DNA from: Pseudomonadota bacterium
GTDB lineage: Bacteria > Pseudomonadota > Gammaproteobacteria > Steroidobacterales > Steroidobacteraceae
NCBI GenBank assembly: GCA_023428645.1
Contig: JAEYXD010000237.1
Coordinates: 1 to 40,577, forward strand
Direction: 5' to 3'
Length of the DNA: 40,577 nucleotides
Numbering within the stretch: position 1 is the stretch's first letter; each line of letters begins with the position of its first letter. Position numbers and translations under genes: made by a program. The notes beneath the pieces are model-generated. The model did not search any database, had not been told where the DNA came from, and saw nothing but the letters and a program-made list of their open reading frames with translations. This document shows positions 1 to 8,249 of this stretch, piece after piece.

Positions 1-684
1 CGCTTCGCGCTCGAGGTCCACGAGCGCGGTCTCGCGGCCGTCGCGCGGCAACTGCAGCACGCGCACCGCCACGTAGCACGAGGGTGCCGGCAGGTGACTG
101 CGATGGCGATCGTATGCTTGATACAACGTGCCTGAAGGGCCGCGATCGAGGATCTCCATCAGCTCGTAGCGGTCGCGCAGCAGCGTGCCGACGCCGACTT
201 CGGCCTTGGGGGGAGTGGGCGTTTCGCGCGCCCTCGTGGGTGCGGCTGCGCGCGACATCGGCGGCGGACGCGTCGGCGGCTCGAAATCGCGACGCAGGGC
301 AGGATCTTCGACGGGCGCCTCGTCGGCGTTCAGCGAGCCGCCCTCTGCATACAACTTGCGCCAGCGGGAGCCTGTCGTGTCGAGCGTCGCGTCGTTGTCG
401 CGCGGCTCTTCGGTTTGATTCGCCACCCCGAAGACGAGCTGCGCGATCTCGGCCTTGAGCGAGCGCGCCAGAGCGACATCGACGCGGCCGCGGCGCTGGT
501 ATTGATCCAAGAGCGCCAGCGCATCCCAGGGCGCCTCCGGATTGCTGCGGCATACCTCGAGGAAGGACTCGTGCATCTTGGCGCGGTCGCACCGGCCGGC
601 GATGTAATCGTCCAGCCAGGCCGACAGCACTTCGCGCGAATCTTCCTCGGACTCGCCCGATCCCTTGTCGATGGAAGCACTCAT
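1..684 (-). CDS. Ser/Thr protein-kinase-like protein, N-terminal part (cut by left edge)
   Basis: The frame read leftward from the ATG at 684 is open for 228 codons to the window edge. Residues 1-90 form an acidic, probably helical region; 91-165 are Pro/Arg-rich linker. From about 170 (RDRYELMEILDRGPSGTLYQ) the sequence follows the start of a Hanks-type kinase domain: a glycine-rich loop, then VAVRVL at 205-210 in the place of the beta-3 VAIK motif, then an alphaC-like segment (DLEREA). Two departures are visible: the first loop glycine is Asp180, and the ATP-anchoring lysine position is Arg208 (codon CGC). The HRD and DFG motifs would lie outside the window, so activity cannot be judged. 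The upstream sequence offers only a weak GAGGG as ribosome site. The kinase assignment is by pattern; a pseudokinase or regulatory kinase-like domain is the main alternative. Confidence 0.6.
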   Translation of the reverse strand, partial: MSASIDKGSGESEEDSREVLSAWLDDYIAGRCDRAKMHESFLEVCRSNPEAPWDALALLDQYQRRGRVDVALARSLKAEIAQLVFGVANQTEEPRDNDATLDTTGSRWRKLYAEGGSLNADEAPVEDPALRRDFEPPTRPPPMSRAAAPTRARETPTPPKAEVGVGTLLRDRYELMEILDRGPSGTLYQAYDRHRSHLPAPSCYVAVRVLQLPRDGRETALVDLEREA

Positions 685-1011
685 TGACTGAGTTTAGCCC
701 TCGGTCTTGGCCACGTGGAACCTGTCGCACGATCGAGCCGTCTCGAAGGACACGTCGCTCGTCTCATTCACGGTGCCGCCCTACTGGCCGCACTGCACTG
801 GGCGTCGCTGCCGCGGCGTTCGGAAGTATCTCGGGCTCCCCGGCCGGTCAAGGCTGCGCTCACGAGAGGCCCGAACCGGGCACCATAAGAAATGCCCCCA
901 AGAAGGGGGTTTGCTGCGATGAACTCCAGAAGACATCCGACGGTTCCAAGTGAAATCCACAGGGGGAACTTGCGTGATGAGGTCGGATTCACGACGCAGC
1001 GAGGGCGTTCC
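685..1011. other. Gene-free stretch between dctA and the kinase-like gene
   Basis: No convincing gene is seen in these 327 bases. The overlapping short frames lack recognisable protein features. The stretch lies downstream of dctA and upstream of the kinase-like gene, so it should hold the dctA 3' end and the next promoter. The only structure noticed is a 5-bp C/G hairpin at 895-909. Confidence 0.5.
895..909. terminator. Possible weak hairpin downstream of dctA
   Basis: CCCCC-AAGAA-GGGGG forms a 5-bp stem with a 5-base loop. It is followed by TTT on the plus strand; on the minus strand, the direction of dctA, it is followed by CATTTC. The stem is short and the U-tract poor, so this is only a weak terminator candidate. 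Confidence 0.3.
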
Positions 1012-2277
1012 TCACTCGAGTTGCTCGCGCAGCTGTGACTCGTCCAGGGCGCCACACCACTTGGCGACGACGAGCGTCGCGACGCCATTACCGATCAAGT
1101 TGGTGAGCGCTCGCGCTTCGGACATGAAACGGTCGATCCCGAGAATCAGCGCCAATGCCGTGACGGGCAACGTGCCAACGGCCGACAACGTCGCCGCCAA
1201 CACGATAAAGCCGCTGCCGGTCACGCCGGCGGCGCCCTTCGAGGTGAGCAGCAGGACACCCAGCAGCGTCAGCTGATCCATGAGCGTCATCGGCGTGTTC
1301 GTCGCCTGGGCGATGAATACCGCCGCCATCGTCAGATAAATCGACGTGCCATCGAGGTTGAACGAATAGCCGGTCGGTATCACGAGCCCGACCACGGACT
1401 TGCTCGCGCCCGCGGTCTCCATCTTGGACATCATGCGCGGCAGGACCGACTCGGACGACGATGTGCCCAGCACGATCAACAGCTCGTCCTTGATGTAGCG
1501 AATGAAGCTCACGATCGAAAACCCATGCAGCCGCGCGATCGTGCCGAGCACGAAGAAGATGAACAGCAAGCATGTGAGGTAGAAGCAGATCATCAGCCAG
1601 GCGAGATCCGCGAGCTTGTCGATCCCGTAGCTGCCGATCGTGAACGCCATCGCGCCGAAGGCGCCGAGCGGCGCGACATACATGATCATGCCGACGATGC
1701 GAAACAGGACCTGCGAGAACCCTTCGACGATGTCGAATACCGGCCGCGCCCGCGCCGCGGCGGCATGCAGCGCGAAACCGAACAACAGCGCGATCAACAG
1801 CACCTGCAGGATTTCGCCGCTCGCGAACGCGTCGACGAATGTCGAGGGAATGACGTGCAGCAGAAAGTCCACGATGCCTTGCTGCTGCGCCGCCTGCGCG
1901 TAGCCCTGGATGCGGCTCGCATCGAGCGTCGCCGGATCGATGTTCATGCCGGCGCCCGGCTCGACCAGATTGACGACGACCAGGCCGATGACGAGCGCGA
2001 TCGTGCTCACGATTTCGAAATAGAACAGCGCGAGCACGCCGGTGCGCCCGACGGCCTTCATGTTCTCCATGCCGGCGATGCCGCTCACGACGGTGCAGAA
2101 GATGATCGGGGCGATCATCATCTTGATCAGCTTGATGAAGCCATCGCCGAGCGGCTTCATCTTCGTGCCGATGTCCGGGAAGAAATGGCCCAGCAGAACG
2201 CCGATGATGATTGCGAGAATGACCTGGAAGTAAAGCGAGCGATAGAGCGGCTTGCGCTGCGGGACGTCCTGCGGCAT
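1012..2277 (-). CDS. dctA: C4-dicarboxylate/proton symporter DctA
   Basis: This is an inner-membrane symporter of the DAACS family that imports succinate, fumarate and malate with protons. The sequence follows E. coli DctA almost end to end: RSLYFQV near the N-terminus, IKMMIAPIIFCTVVSGIAGM, GTSSSESVLPRMM (re-entrant hairpin HP1), GYSFNLDGTSIYLTMAAVF (TM7 NLDGT motif), TGSGFIVLAATLSAVG (HP2) and GIDRFMSEARALTNLIGNG (TM8). The frame is open further upstream, but that part is Arg/Pro-rich and unlike the family. Two ATGs remain, at 2304 (430 aa) and 2277 (421 aa). I chose 2277 because AAGG lies 4-5 bases upstream and the N-terminus then matches the family; 2304 has no ribosome site. The gene stands alone; no dctBD two-component genes are seen. 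Confidence 0.93.
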   Translation of the reverse strand: MPQDVPQRKPLYRSLYFQVILAIIIGVLLGHFFPDIGTKMKPLGDGFIKLIKMMIAPIIFCTVVSGIAGMENMKAVGRTGVLALFYFEIVSTIALVIGLVVVNLVEPGAGMNIDPATLDASRIQGYAQAAQQQGIVDFLLHVIPSTFVDAFASGEILQVLLIALLFGFALHAAAARARPVFDIVEGFSQVLFRIVGMIMYVAPLGAFGAMAFTIGSYGIDKLADLAWLMICFYLTCLLFIFFVLGTIARLHGFSIVSFIRYIKDELLIVLGTSSSESVLPRMMSKMETAGASKSVVGLVIPTGYSFNLDGTSIYLTMAAVFIAQATNTPMTLMDQLTLLGVLLLTSKGAAGVTGSGFIVLAATLSAVGTLPVTALALILGIDRFMSEARALTNLIGNGVATLVVAKWCGALDESQLREQLE

Positions 2278-2401
2278 TGGCCTTGTGCTTTCTCGTGTAT
2301 TCATCCGGGCCGAAGGATACAGGAGGGCCGCTCGCGCACGAGCGCACCCGGGCCTTTTGCGGACCTCTACAGGAAAAAGAAACGAAAAGCGTGGCGCGGG
2401 T

Positions 2402-2911
2402 TCAGGCGCTCGCGGGCGCTGCGAAGCGGCTGCCCGGCGCGGTGCCCGGCGTGCCGGCCACCCAGATGCGGCCTTCGCGGGCATTCAGCCGGACGAGCAA
2501 GCCGAGCTCGCGGCGCAGCTCCTTGCAGTCGGGCGGCAGGCGCGCATCCGCGAAATAGGCTTTCACCAGATCGAGCACGGTTGCCGCGGGATCCTGCAGG
2601 CCGGCGTGCTCGGGGGTATGCGCGTAGATCGCCACCCGCCAGCTCTGCTTGCGCGCGCCCTCGCCGCGCAGTTCCTTGCAGAAACGATCCATGAGCAACA
2701 ACGCCGAGCTCAGGGTGTTGTCGGTGAGATCGAGCGGCTGGTCGTTGCTCGTCGCGACGTACCGGAGATGCAGCAGCCCACCGACCCCTTGCGTGTCGTC
2801 GTGAACGCAGACCGCAAGCGCGGCGCGCAGCTCGCACACGAGCAGCAGGGGCTCGCGCGACACGCGAAACGCATCGGCGTCGACGAGCAGCTCCGTAGGC
2901 AGTTGGGACAT
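2402..2911 (-). CDS. CheD-like protein lacking the catalytic cysteine
   Basis: A 169-residue protein whose order of conserved segments fits CheD, the chemoreceptor glutamine deamidase that also binds CheC. Aligned without gaps to Thermotoga CheD around the active site, ALAVCVHDDTQGVGGLLHL matches the VAVC-DP-VGAMAH region. Later come an LTDNTLSSALLLMDRF helix, a VAIY strand, a KAYFADARLP segment and a C-terminal GRIWV strand. In this alignment the catalytic Cys is Ala31 and the catalytic Thr is Val25; the His is kept (His48). Deamidase activity is therefore unlikely, and a binding role is possible. No chemotaxis gene lies nearby. The ATG at 2911 was chosen because the 45 residues before it in frame look non-coding; no clear ribosome site is seen. 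An unrelated protein with a similar pattern remains possible. Confidence 0.6.
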   Translation of the reverse strand: MSQLPTELLVDADAFRVSREPLLLVCELRAALAVCVHDDTQGVGGLLHLRYVATSNDQPLDLTDNTLSSALLLMDRFCKELRGEGARKQSWRVAIYAHTPEHAGLQDPAATVLDLVKAYFADARLPPDCKELRRELGLLVRLNAREGRIWVAGTPGTAPGSRFAAPASA

Positions 2912-3075
2912 GGCGCCGAGATGATGCGGATGTTGCCGCGAGCGGAGTGTGGAGTAGATCACGGAATCGCCCGCCGCCGCGAGACGAATGCGCTGGCGCG
3001 CTTCAACCGGCGGTCGGGCACTGACGCATTTCGTCAGTACTGTCATTTTCCGGCGACGTCACGACGCGACGACGC

Positions 3076-3522
3076 TCATTTGCGCGCACCGCCGAAGCTC
3101 AGCGCGCGCGTCGCGATGAAAACCTCGCGCAGAAAATACACGAGCGACACCGCGAGACTGAACAGCGCGAATACGAACGTAATGGAAATCGGCATCGCGA
3201 GATCGATCTGCAGCGACGAGCTCACGAACAGCGCGGCAACGACGATCGAGACGAGCAAACCGCTCAGCACGCACAAGCCGATCGCACGATTGATGAGCGC
3301 GGCGCGCTTGGACAGGACTCTGAGCCGCTCCTGCAGCTCGCGCGAGGTCTCCATATCCGCGGTCGCGAGGCGCTCCTCCATGGGCCGCGCGCGATCGATG
3401 ATGCGTGCGATGCGGTTCGCGAGCACGTTGAGAATCCCCGCGACGCCTGTGAGCAGAAACACGGGCGCGACGGCGAGCTGAATGACCTGGGCGAGACTGG
3501 TGATATGGCTCAACGACTGCAT
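3076..3522 (-). CDS. DUF2721 family small membrane protein
   Basis: A 148-residue protein with three hydrophobic segments, at about residues 12-33, 80-104 and 110-131. Between the first and second is a charged helical stretch (ARIIDRARPMEERL, then SRELQERLRVLSKRAALINRAIG). This arrangement, with the LANRIARIIDRAR segment after the first membrane span, is typical of the DUF2721 family, whose function is unknown. The protein should sit in the inner membrane. The ATG at 3522 is preferred over the in-frame TTG at 3528; neither has a clear Shine-Dalgarno sequence. It is on the same strand as the CheD-like gene, 164 bp upstream of it, so co-transcription is possible but not shown. Confidence 0.75.
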   Translation of the reverse strand: MQSLSHITSLAQVIQLAVAPVFLLTGVAGILNVLANRIARIIDRARPMEERLATADMETSRELQERLRVLSKRAALINRAIGLCVLSGLLVSIVVAALFVSSSLQIDLAMPISITFVFALFSLAVSLVYFLREVFIATRALSFGGARK

Positions 3523-3675
3523 GGGCAAGCGACGCGCGATTCCGAGGGGCGTAAGTACAACGGATGTTCGAGGTCTTTCTCAAGCGTTTATTGCGCGATG
3601 CCACGGCCCGTTGCGGACGTGCTCCATGGCGCCCCGGGGGACCGTCGCACCATTGCGCAAGCCGCGCGGGCGGCG

Positions 3676-4776
3676 TCACGCGCTCGTCACGTAACGGGTC
3701 ACACCGGCGCCGTCGATCGCACGCTCCACGCGTCGCTCCGTCGCCAGATACTCCAGATGCGCAAGCGCTTCCGCCATCGCCAGGAGGAAATGCATTCCGA
3801 GCAAGGGGCGGCGGAACATGACAGGCAGGATGTCGAGCGCCGACGACGGCGCGCGACACGCTTGCATCACTGCGTCCAGCTGCTCGAGATGATGCGCGCG
3901 CAAATCCTCGACCCGCGCGCGCAGCCCGCGAAACGGCAAGCCATGCGAAGGCAGCACGAGCGTGTCCGCGGGCAGCGCATGCAATCGTTCGAGCGATGCG
4001 AGATACGAACCCAATGGATTCGGATCGCGACTGCGCCAGGTGAAGCCGATGTTCGAGGAAATCGTAGGCAGCACCTGATCGCCGCTGATGAGCGTGCCGT
4101 TCGCGGCGTCATGCAAACATAGATGCCCTTCAGCGTGTCCGTTCGTCTCCAGCGCTTGCCATTGCGCCGCGCCCCACGACACCGTTTCACGATCGACGAA
4201 CGTCTTCCCGACCTCCGGCATGCCGCTCGTCATGCGCAGAAAGCGCGTCGGCGAGAGGCTCGGCAACAGACCGCGATCGACGACACCATGCAAGCGGAAG
4301 AAGCGCTCGGCCTCGGCGGCCGTGCTGTCCGGCTCGGCACCCATGAATGCCTGCATTTGCTCGAGCGTGCGCGGCGACATCCACACGGGGACCGCATAGC
4401 GCTGCTGCAGCCAGCGCGCGAGCCCGATGTGATCCGGATGAATGTGAGTCACGAACACGCCGCGCAACGGCGTGCTCCGGAATACTTCGGCCTCGAGCGC
4501 CGCCCACGCTTCTTCGCCGATCGGCGCGGCCATTCCCGTGTCGACCGCGACGCAGCCGTCGTCATGATCGATGAGCCATACGTTGATGTGATTCAGATCG
4601 ATCGGCAGCGGTATGCGACACCACCTCACGCCAGGCGCAACGTCAATGGCTTGGCCGTTCTGCGGCGGGTCGATCGCGACGAAGCGCAGACGCTGCGGCG
4701 CTGACAGGTACGCCTCGCCTTCGGCGGTGACGTTGTCGGACGAAATGGACGGCGAACTCATGGAGTCACGTATCAT
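3676..4776 (-). CDS. MBL-fold metallo-hydrolase
   Basis: A 366-residue metallo-beta-lactamase-fold hydrolase. VAVDTGM at about 77-82 precedes the metal motif THIHPDHIGLA (His111, His113, Asp115, His116). Further metal-ligand positions follow: GHAEGHLCLHD, LISGDQVLP and the C-terminal LPSHGLPF. The C-terminal 100 residues are mainly helical, as in the larger MBL hydrolases that act on thioesters or related small molecules. The substrate cannot be read from the sequence. It has no signal peptide, so it is probably cytoplasmic. The ATG at 4776 has a good ribosome site (GGAAGGGG) directly upstream; the second ATG at 4761 has none. It is divergent from the M20 peptidase gene with only 30 bp between start codons. 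Confidence 0.88.
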   Translation of the reverse strand: MIRDSMSSPSISSDNVTAEGEAYLSAPQRLRFVAIDPPQNGQAIDVAPGVRWCRIPLPIDLNHINVWLIDHDDGCVAVDTGMAAPIGEEAWAALEAEVFRSTPLRGVFVTHIHPDHIGLARWLQQRYAVPVWMSPRTLEQMQAFMGAEPDSTAAEAERFFRLHGVVDRGLLPSLSPTRFLRMTSGMPEVGKTFVDRETVSWGAAQWQALETNGHAEGHLCLHDAANGTLISGDQVLPTISSNIGFTWRSRDPNPLGSYLASLERLHALPADTLVLPSHGLPFRGLRARVEDLRAHHLEQLDAVMQACRAPSSALDILPVMFRRPLLGMHFLLAMAEALAHLEYLATERRVERAIDGAGVTRYVTSA

Positions 4777-4806
4777 GCCCCTTCCTTTGGCCGAAGGCTA
4801 AACCGC

Positions 4807-6105
4807 ATGCTCGCTCGCCATCGCACTCTGGCCGCCCTGTTCCTGTGTGCGCTCGTCACGTCGGCGTTCGCCGCACCCTCGAGCACCGAACGAGCGCTCG
4901 TGGCGCGCATCGAGCGTGAGCAGGAAGCGGCCGTCCGCTTGTTGGAACAGGCCGTCAACATCAATAGCGGCACGATGAACTTCGCGGGCGTGCGCGCGGT
5001 GGGCGATCTGTTCGAGCCGCACTTCAAGGCGCTCGGGTTCGCGACGCGCTGGGTCGATGGGGCCGCCTTCGGGCGAGCGGGCCATTTGATCGCCGAACGC
5101 AAGGGACGCGGTCCGCACGTGCTGTTGATCGGGCACCTCGACACCGTATTCGAGCCGACGAGCCCGTTTCAGAAGTTCGAGCGCGTCGACGCGAACATCG
5201 CGAAGGGACCGGGCACGGCCGACATGAAAGGCGGGATCGTCGTCGCGCTCGCCGCGCTGCGCGCCCTGCACGAGGCGCAACTGCTCGATCGCCTGCACCT
5301 CACGGTGGTCTTGCACGGCGATGAAGAAGACGCCGGTACGCCGCTCGACGCGGCGCGTAAGGACCTGATCGACGCCGCCGTCGCGGCGGACATCGCGATC
5401 GGACTCGAAAACGCCGCCGACGACCCCAAGGCGGCCGTCACCGGACGACGCAGCTCGAGCCGCTGGGAGGTGCAGGTCAAGGGCGAGACCGCGCACTCCT
5501 CGCGCATCTTCGGCGATGAAGTGGGCGCGGGCGCGGGCTATGAACTCGCCCGCATCTTGAACGCGTTCTACACGGAGCTGCGCGGCGATGAGTTCCTGAC
5601 ATTCAGCCCCGGCCTGATCGTCGCGGGCGCGCAGCTCGATTTCCAGAGCGAGCCCCTGCAAGCGAAGGCATCGGGCAAGGACAACATCGTCGTGCCGCAG
5701 GCGCGCGCGTCCGGCGATCTGCGGGCGCTGTCCATCGCGCAGCGCGAGCAGACGAAGGAGCGCATGCGGAAGATCGTCGCGGCGAATCTGCCGAAGACGT
5801 CCGCGCAGATCGAATTCCAGGACAGCTATCCGCCGATGACACCGACCGACGGCAACAAGAAGCTGCTGGCGCTGTACGACGCCGTGAGCCGCGACCTCGG
5901 CTACGGCCCGGTCGCGGCCGTGAATCCGCGGCGCGCGGGCGCGGCGGATGTGTCGTTCGCCGCCGACCACGTGACGATGGCAATCGACGGGCTGGGCTTG
6001 TTGGGAGGCAATGCACACACCCCCGACGAGTTCGCCGATCTGCGGACGCTGCAGATCCAGGCACAACGCTTGGCGGTATTGCTCACGCGTCTCGCGGCGC
6101 GCTGA
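4807..6105 (+). CDS. Secreted M20-family zinc peptidase (glutamate-carboxypeptidase-like)
   Basis: A 432-residue M20 metallopeptidase close to the carboxypeptidase G2 type. The N-terminus is a signal peptide (LAALFLCALVTSAFA, likely cut before APSS), so the enzyme should act in the periplasm. Di-zinc and catalytic positions are visible: HLDTVFE (His110, Asp112), GTADMKGG (bridging Asp139), GDEEDAG (catalytic and metal Glu173/174), GLENAAD (Glu202), the dimerisation-domain His231 in GETAHSS, and GNAHTPDEF near the C-terminus. It should remove a C-terminal residue, often Glu, from peptides or conjugates; the substrate is not known. The start codon follows GAAGG at a usable distance. The gene converges on the EAL-GGDEF gene with one base between the stop codons. 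Confidence 0.9.
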   Translation: MLARHRTLAALFLCALVTSAFAAPSSTERALVARIEREQEAAVRLLEQAVNINSGTMNFAGVRAVGDLFEPHFKALGFATRWVDGAAFGRAGHLIAERKGRGPHVLLIGHLDTVFEPTSPFQKFERVDANIAKGPGTADMKGGIVVALAALRALHEAQLLDRLHLTVVLHGDEEDAGTPLDAARKDLIDAAVAADIAIGLENAADDPKAAVTGRRSSSRWEVQVKGETAHSSRIFGDEVGAGAGYELARILNAFYTELRGDEFLTFSPGLIVAGAQLDFQSEPLQAKASGKDNIVVPQARASGDLRALSIAQREQTKERMRKIVAANLPKTSAQIEFQDSYPPMTPTDGNKKLLALYDAVSRDLGYGPVAAVNPRRAGAADVSFAADHVTMAIDGLGLLGGNAHTPDEFADLRTLQIQAQRLAVLLTRLAAR

Positions 6106-6106
6106 G

Positions 6107-7963
6107 TCAGCCCGTCAGGGAATCCATCGGGGTCAATTCGAGCTCGCGCGCGCCGCTCGCGGCACGGATCGGATGCGGCATCAAATCCATGAGCCGCTCG
6201 CCGCTGCGCAGGACGAAGCTGTTGCCGGAACGCTGTTTGGCGATTTTCTTCACGTGCGCGAGCAGATGCGCAATGGCATCGGCGCTCGTCGCGCCTTCCG
6301 TCTGCGAATCGAGCGCCGCGACCGAGAGCGTCAACAGCGGAAACTGCGCCGGCTTGCCCTCGCGATCGGCGGCGACGATGTGCCCCATCGCGGCGTGCTC
6401 CGGCGAATAGAACCCGGCGACGCTCGCGGCAAACTGTTCGAGCAGCCGGCCGACGCGCTCGCGCCAATCGGCCGAGCGCATCACGACGAGGAAATCGTCG
6501 CCGCCGACGTGACCGATGAAGTCCAGCCGCGCGGAGAAGGTCTGCTTGAGCAGTCCCGCGAGATGCAGGATGACTTGATCGCCTTGTCCGTAGCCGTACA
6601 CGTCGTTGTAGGGCTTGAAGGCATCCAGATCGAGGTACGCAACGACGAAGCGGCGGTTGCCCTCGATCAGCCGATCGATGCAGCTGCGCACCGCGCCGTT
6701 CCCCGGTAACAGCGTGAGCGGATTCGAATGCTTCGCCGCTTGCAGTTGCTGTTCGGTGATCAGGCGGAGCAGATCGACCGTCTGACCCAGACCCAAGTAG
6801 CGGCCGTCTTTGGTAATGACGAACTCTTCCGTCAGCCGCGCGCGTCCCTTCTGGGTCACGAGCCGGCTCACTTGCTCGAGGCGCAGCTGCGCATCGATCA
6901 ACAGCGTCGGCGACTCCATGACTGCCGTCACGGGCTTTTTGTTGAAGATCTCCGGATGCAGCGGCTTGGTCAACAGAGCAAACAGCTCGTTGCGACGAAC
7001 GACGCCGAGCGCGCGACCGTCGCGCACGACGGCAAGGGTGAGGCAGTCCGGGTTCGCGTGGAAGCGCTCCACGAGCTCGTTGACCCGCGTCTCCGGCGAT
7101 ACGGGGGCGACGTAGATGGCGATGTGCTCCGCGCATAGCGCGCCATGCGTCACGATCGAGCGGTCCAGCGATTCGATCTGCTGCACGACGGCCATCGGGG
7201 CGGAACTCGGCCGGCCGAACAGATTGCCTTGCAAGCGATCGAGCCCGAGATCGACGAGCTCGCGGCATTCGCGCTCGGTCTCCACGCCTTCCGCGATGAC
7301 GCGGCAGCCGATCGCGCGCCCCATGTCGAGGATGGAGCGGACGAATTCGAGCTTCGTCTGATCGGCGTCGATGCCGCTAACGAAATAGCGGTCGATCTTC
7401 ACGAAGTCTGGCTTCAGCTCCGACCACGTGCGCAGCCCCGATGAGCCGGCCCCGAGATCGTCGATCGCGATCTCGCAGCCCGCGTCGCGCAGGCGCTGCA
7501 ATGTCGAACGCAGCCGCGCGTAATCGTCGAGCAGACTCTCTTCCGTCAGCTCGATGACACAGCGATTGGGCGCGAGCCCGGCCGCGGCGACATCGGCCAG
7601 GAATCGGGTGGCGAAATTGGGTGCTTCGTAAATCGTGTCGGGAGAGACGTTGACGAACAGCTGACCGCCGACACGCGCGGCGACGAAGCGCCGAAACGCG
7701 CTTTGCAGACAGAGGAATTCCAGCTCCAGGCGCAGGCCGCTGCGGCGGGCGGCTTCGAAGAGATTCTGCGGTGAGTGCAGCCAGCTATCGGAGGGGCCGC
7801 GCGCCAGTGCCTCGAACCCGCATACGCCGCGCGTGCGCGGATCGACGATCGGCTGGAACAGCGTCGAGACTCGCGCCTCGCGAACGACCTCGCCGATCTC
7901 GGCCGTAGCGGCGTCGAGGCGGCGCAATCGCAGCGTGGGCGAATCGGGACGAGACTCGGACAT
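6107..7963 (-). CDS. EAL-CBS-GGDEF cyclic-di-GMP signalling protein
   Basis: A 618-residue protein with an uncommon domain order. The EAL phosphodiesterase domain spans about 25-260 and keeps the expected active-site set: E51-A-L, NVSP, Glu138 in IELTEE, Asp168-Asp169, Lys189, the AEGVE motif at 224-228, and QGNLFG at 245. About 275-395 is a pair of CBS-like repeats, which in other proteins bind adenine nucleotides. About 430-600 is a GGDEF domain whose signature is GGDDF (487-491): the catalytic glutamate is Asp. The first metal region (DLDAFKPYND) is present, and no RxxD inhibitory site is seen. It probably degrades c-di-GMP, with the GGDEF domain weak or regulatory. There are no membrane segments. 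A hairpin lies 60-107 bases upstream of the start. Confidence 0.92.
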   Translation of the reverse strand: MSESRPDSPTLRLRRLDAATAEIGEVVREARVSTLFQPIVDPRTRGVCGFEALARGPSDSWLHSPQNLFEAARRSGLRLELEFLCLQSAFRRFVAARVGGQLFVNVSPDTIYEAPNFATRFLADVAAAGLAPNRCVIELTEESLLDDYARLRSTLQRLRDAGCEIAIDDLGAGSSGLRTWSELKPDFVKIDRYFVSGIDADQTKLEFVRSILDMGRAIGCRVIAEGVETERECRELVDLGLDRLQGNLFGRPSSAPMAVVQQIESLDRSIVTHGALCAEHIAIYVAPVSPETRVNELVERFHANPDCLTLAVVRDGRALGVVRRNELFALLTKPLHPEIFNKKPVTAVMESPTLLIDAQLRLEQVSRLVTQKGRARLTEEFVITKDGRYLGLGQTVDLLRLITEQQLQAAKHSNPLTLLPGNGAVRSCIDRLIEGNRRFVVAYLDLDAFKPYNDVYGYGQGDQVILHLAGLLKQTFSARLDFIGHVGGDDFLVVMRSADWRERVGRLLEQFAASVAGFYSPEHAAMGHIVAADREGKPAQFPLLTLSVAALDSQTEGATSADAIAHLLAHVKKIAKQRSGNSFVLRSGERLMDLMPHPIRAASGARELELTPMDSLTG

Positions 7964-8022
7964 GAGCGCGCGGCACGTGTAGGGCCAATGACCACGTTAC
8001 GTTAATCCTGCGCCCTAACGAC

Positions 8023-8070
8023 CTGCTGAGAACGGCATCCCAACGCCGTGGCAAAGCGGTTCTCAAGCAG
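8023..8070 (-). repeat. Inverted repeat upstream of the EAL-GGDEF gene
   Basis: CTGCTGAGAAC (8023-8033) and GTTCTCAAGCAG (8059-8070) are inverted copies with one extra base, and a smaller GGC/GCC pair lies inside. The repeat is centred about 85 bases upstream of the EAL-GGDEF start codon. It could be a hairpin in the 5' leader or an operator. It does not resemble the c-di-GMP riboswitches I know. Confidence 0.5.
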
Positions 8071-8159
8071 CCGCATCGAAGGGGAAAAATGTGACGAGGA
8101 TCTCGTCCGTCCGGGCGTCTTATCGGCGTGCGGCGTGCCCGGGGAAGCGCCGTGGCGAG

Positions 8160-8249
8160 CCCCCCCCCTCTCCCGAGAGAGAGAGAGTGAGCAGGGTGAG
8201 GGCGCCCGCCGGGCGTGCCACGAGACACTTCCGCGCCGAGGCGCGGAAG
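8160..8249. repeat. REP-like extragenic hairpins downstream of rho
   Basis: The segment has CCCCTCTCCCGAGAGAGAGA followed by AGGGTGAGGGCG, a style seen in dispersed extragenic repeats of high-GC proteobacteria. A small CGCCCG/CGGGCG hairpin follows, then a near-perfect palindrome with arms CTTCCGCGCC (8228-8237) and GGCGCGGAAG (8240-8249). No U-tract follows on either strand. Whether copies occur elsewhere in the genome cannot be told from this window. Confidence 0.5.

Noticed and set aside
2305..2484. A 60- to 69-residue N-terminal extension of DctA
   Set aside because: The extension is Arg/Pro/Ala-rich and does not match the symporter family; internal ATGs fit the known start.
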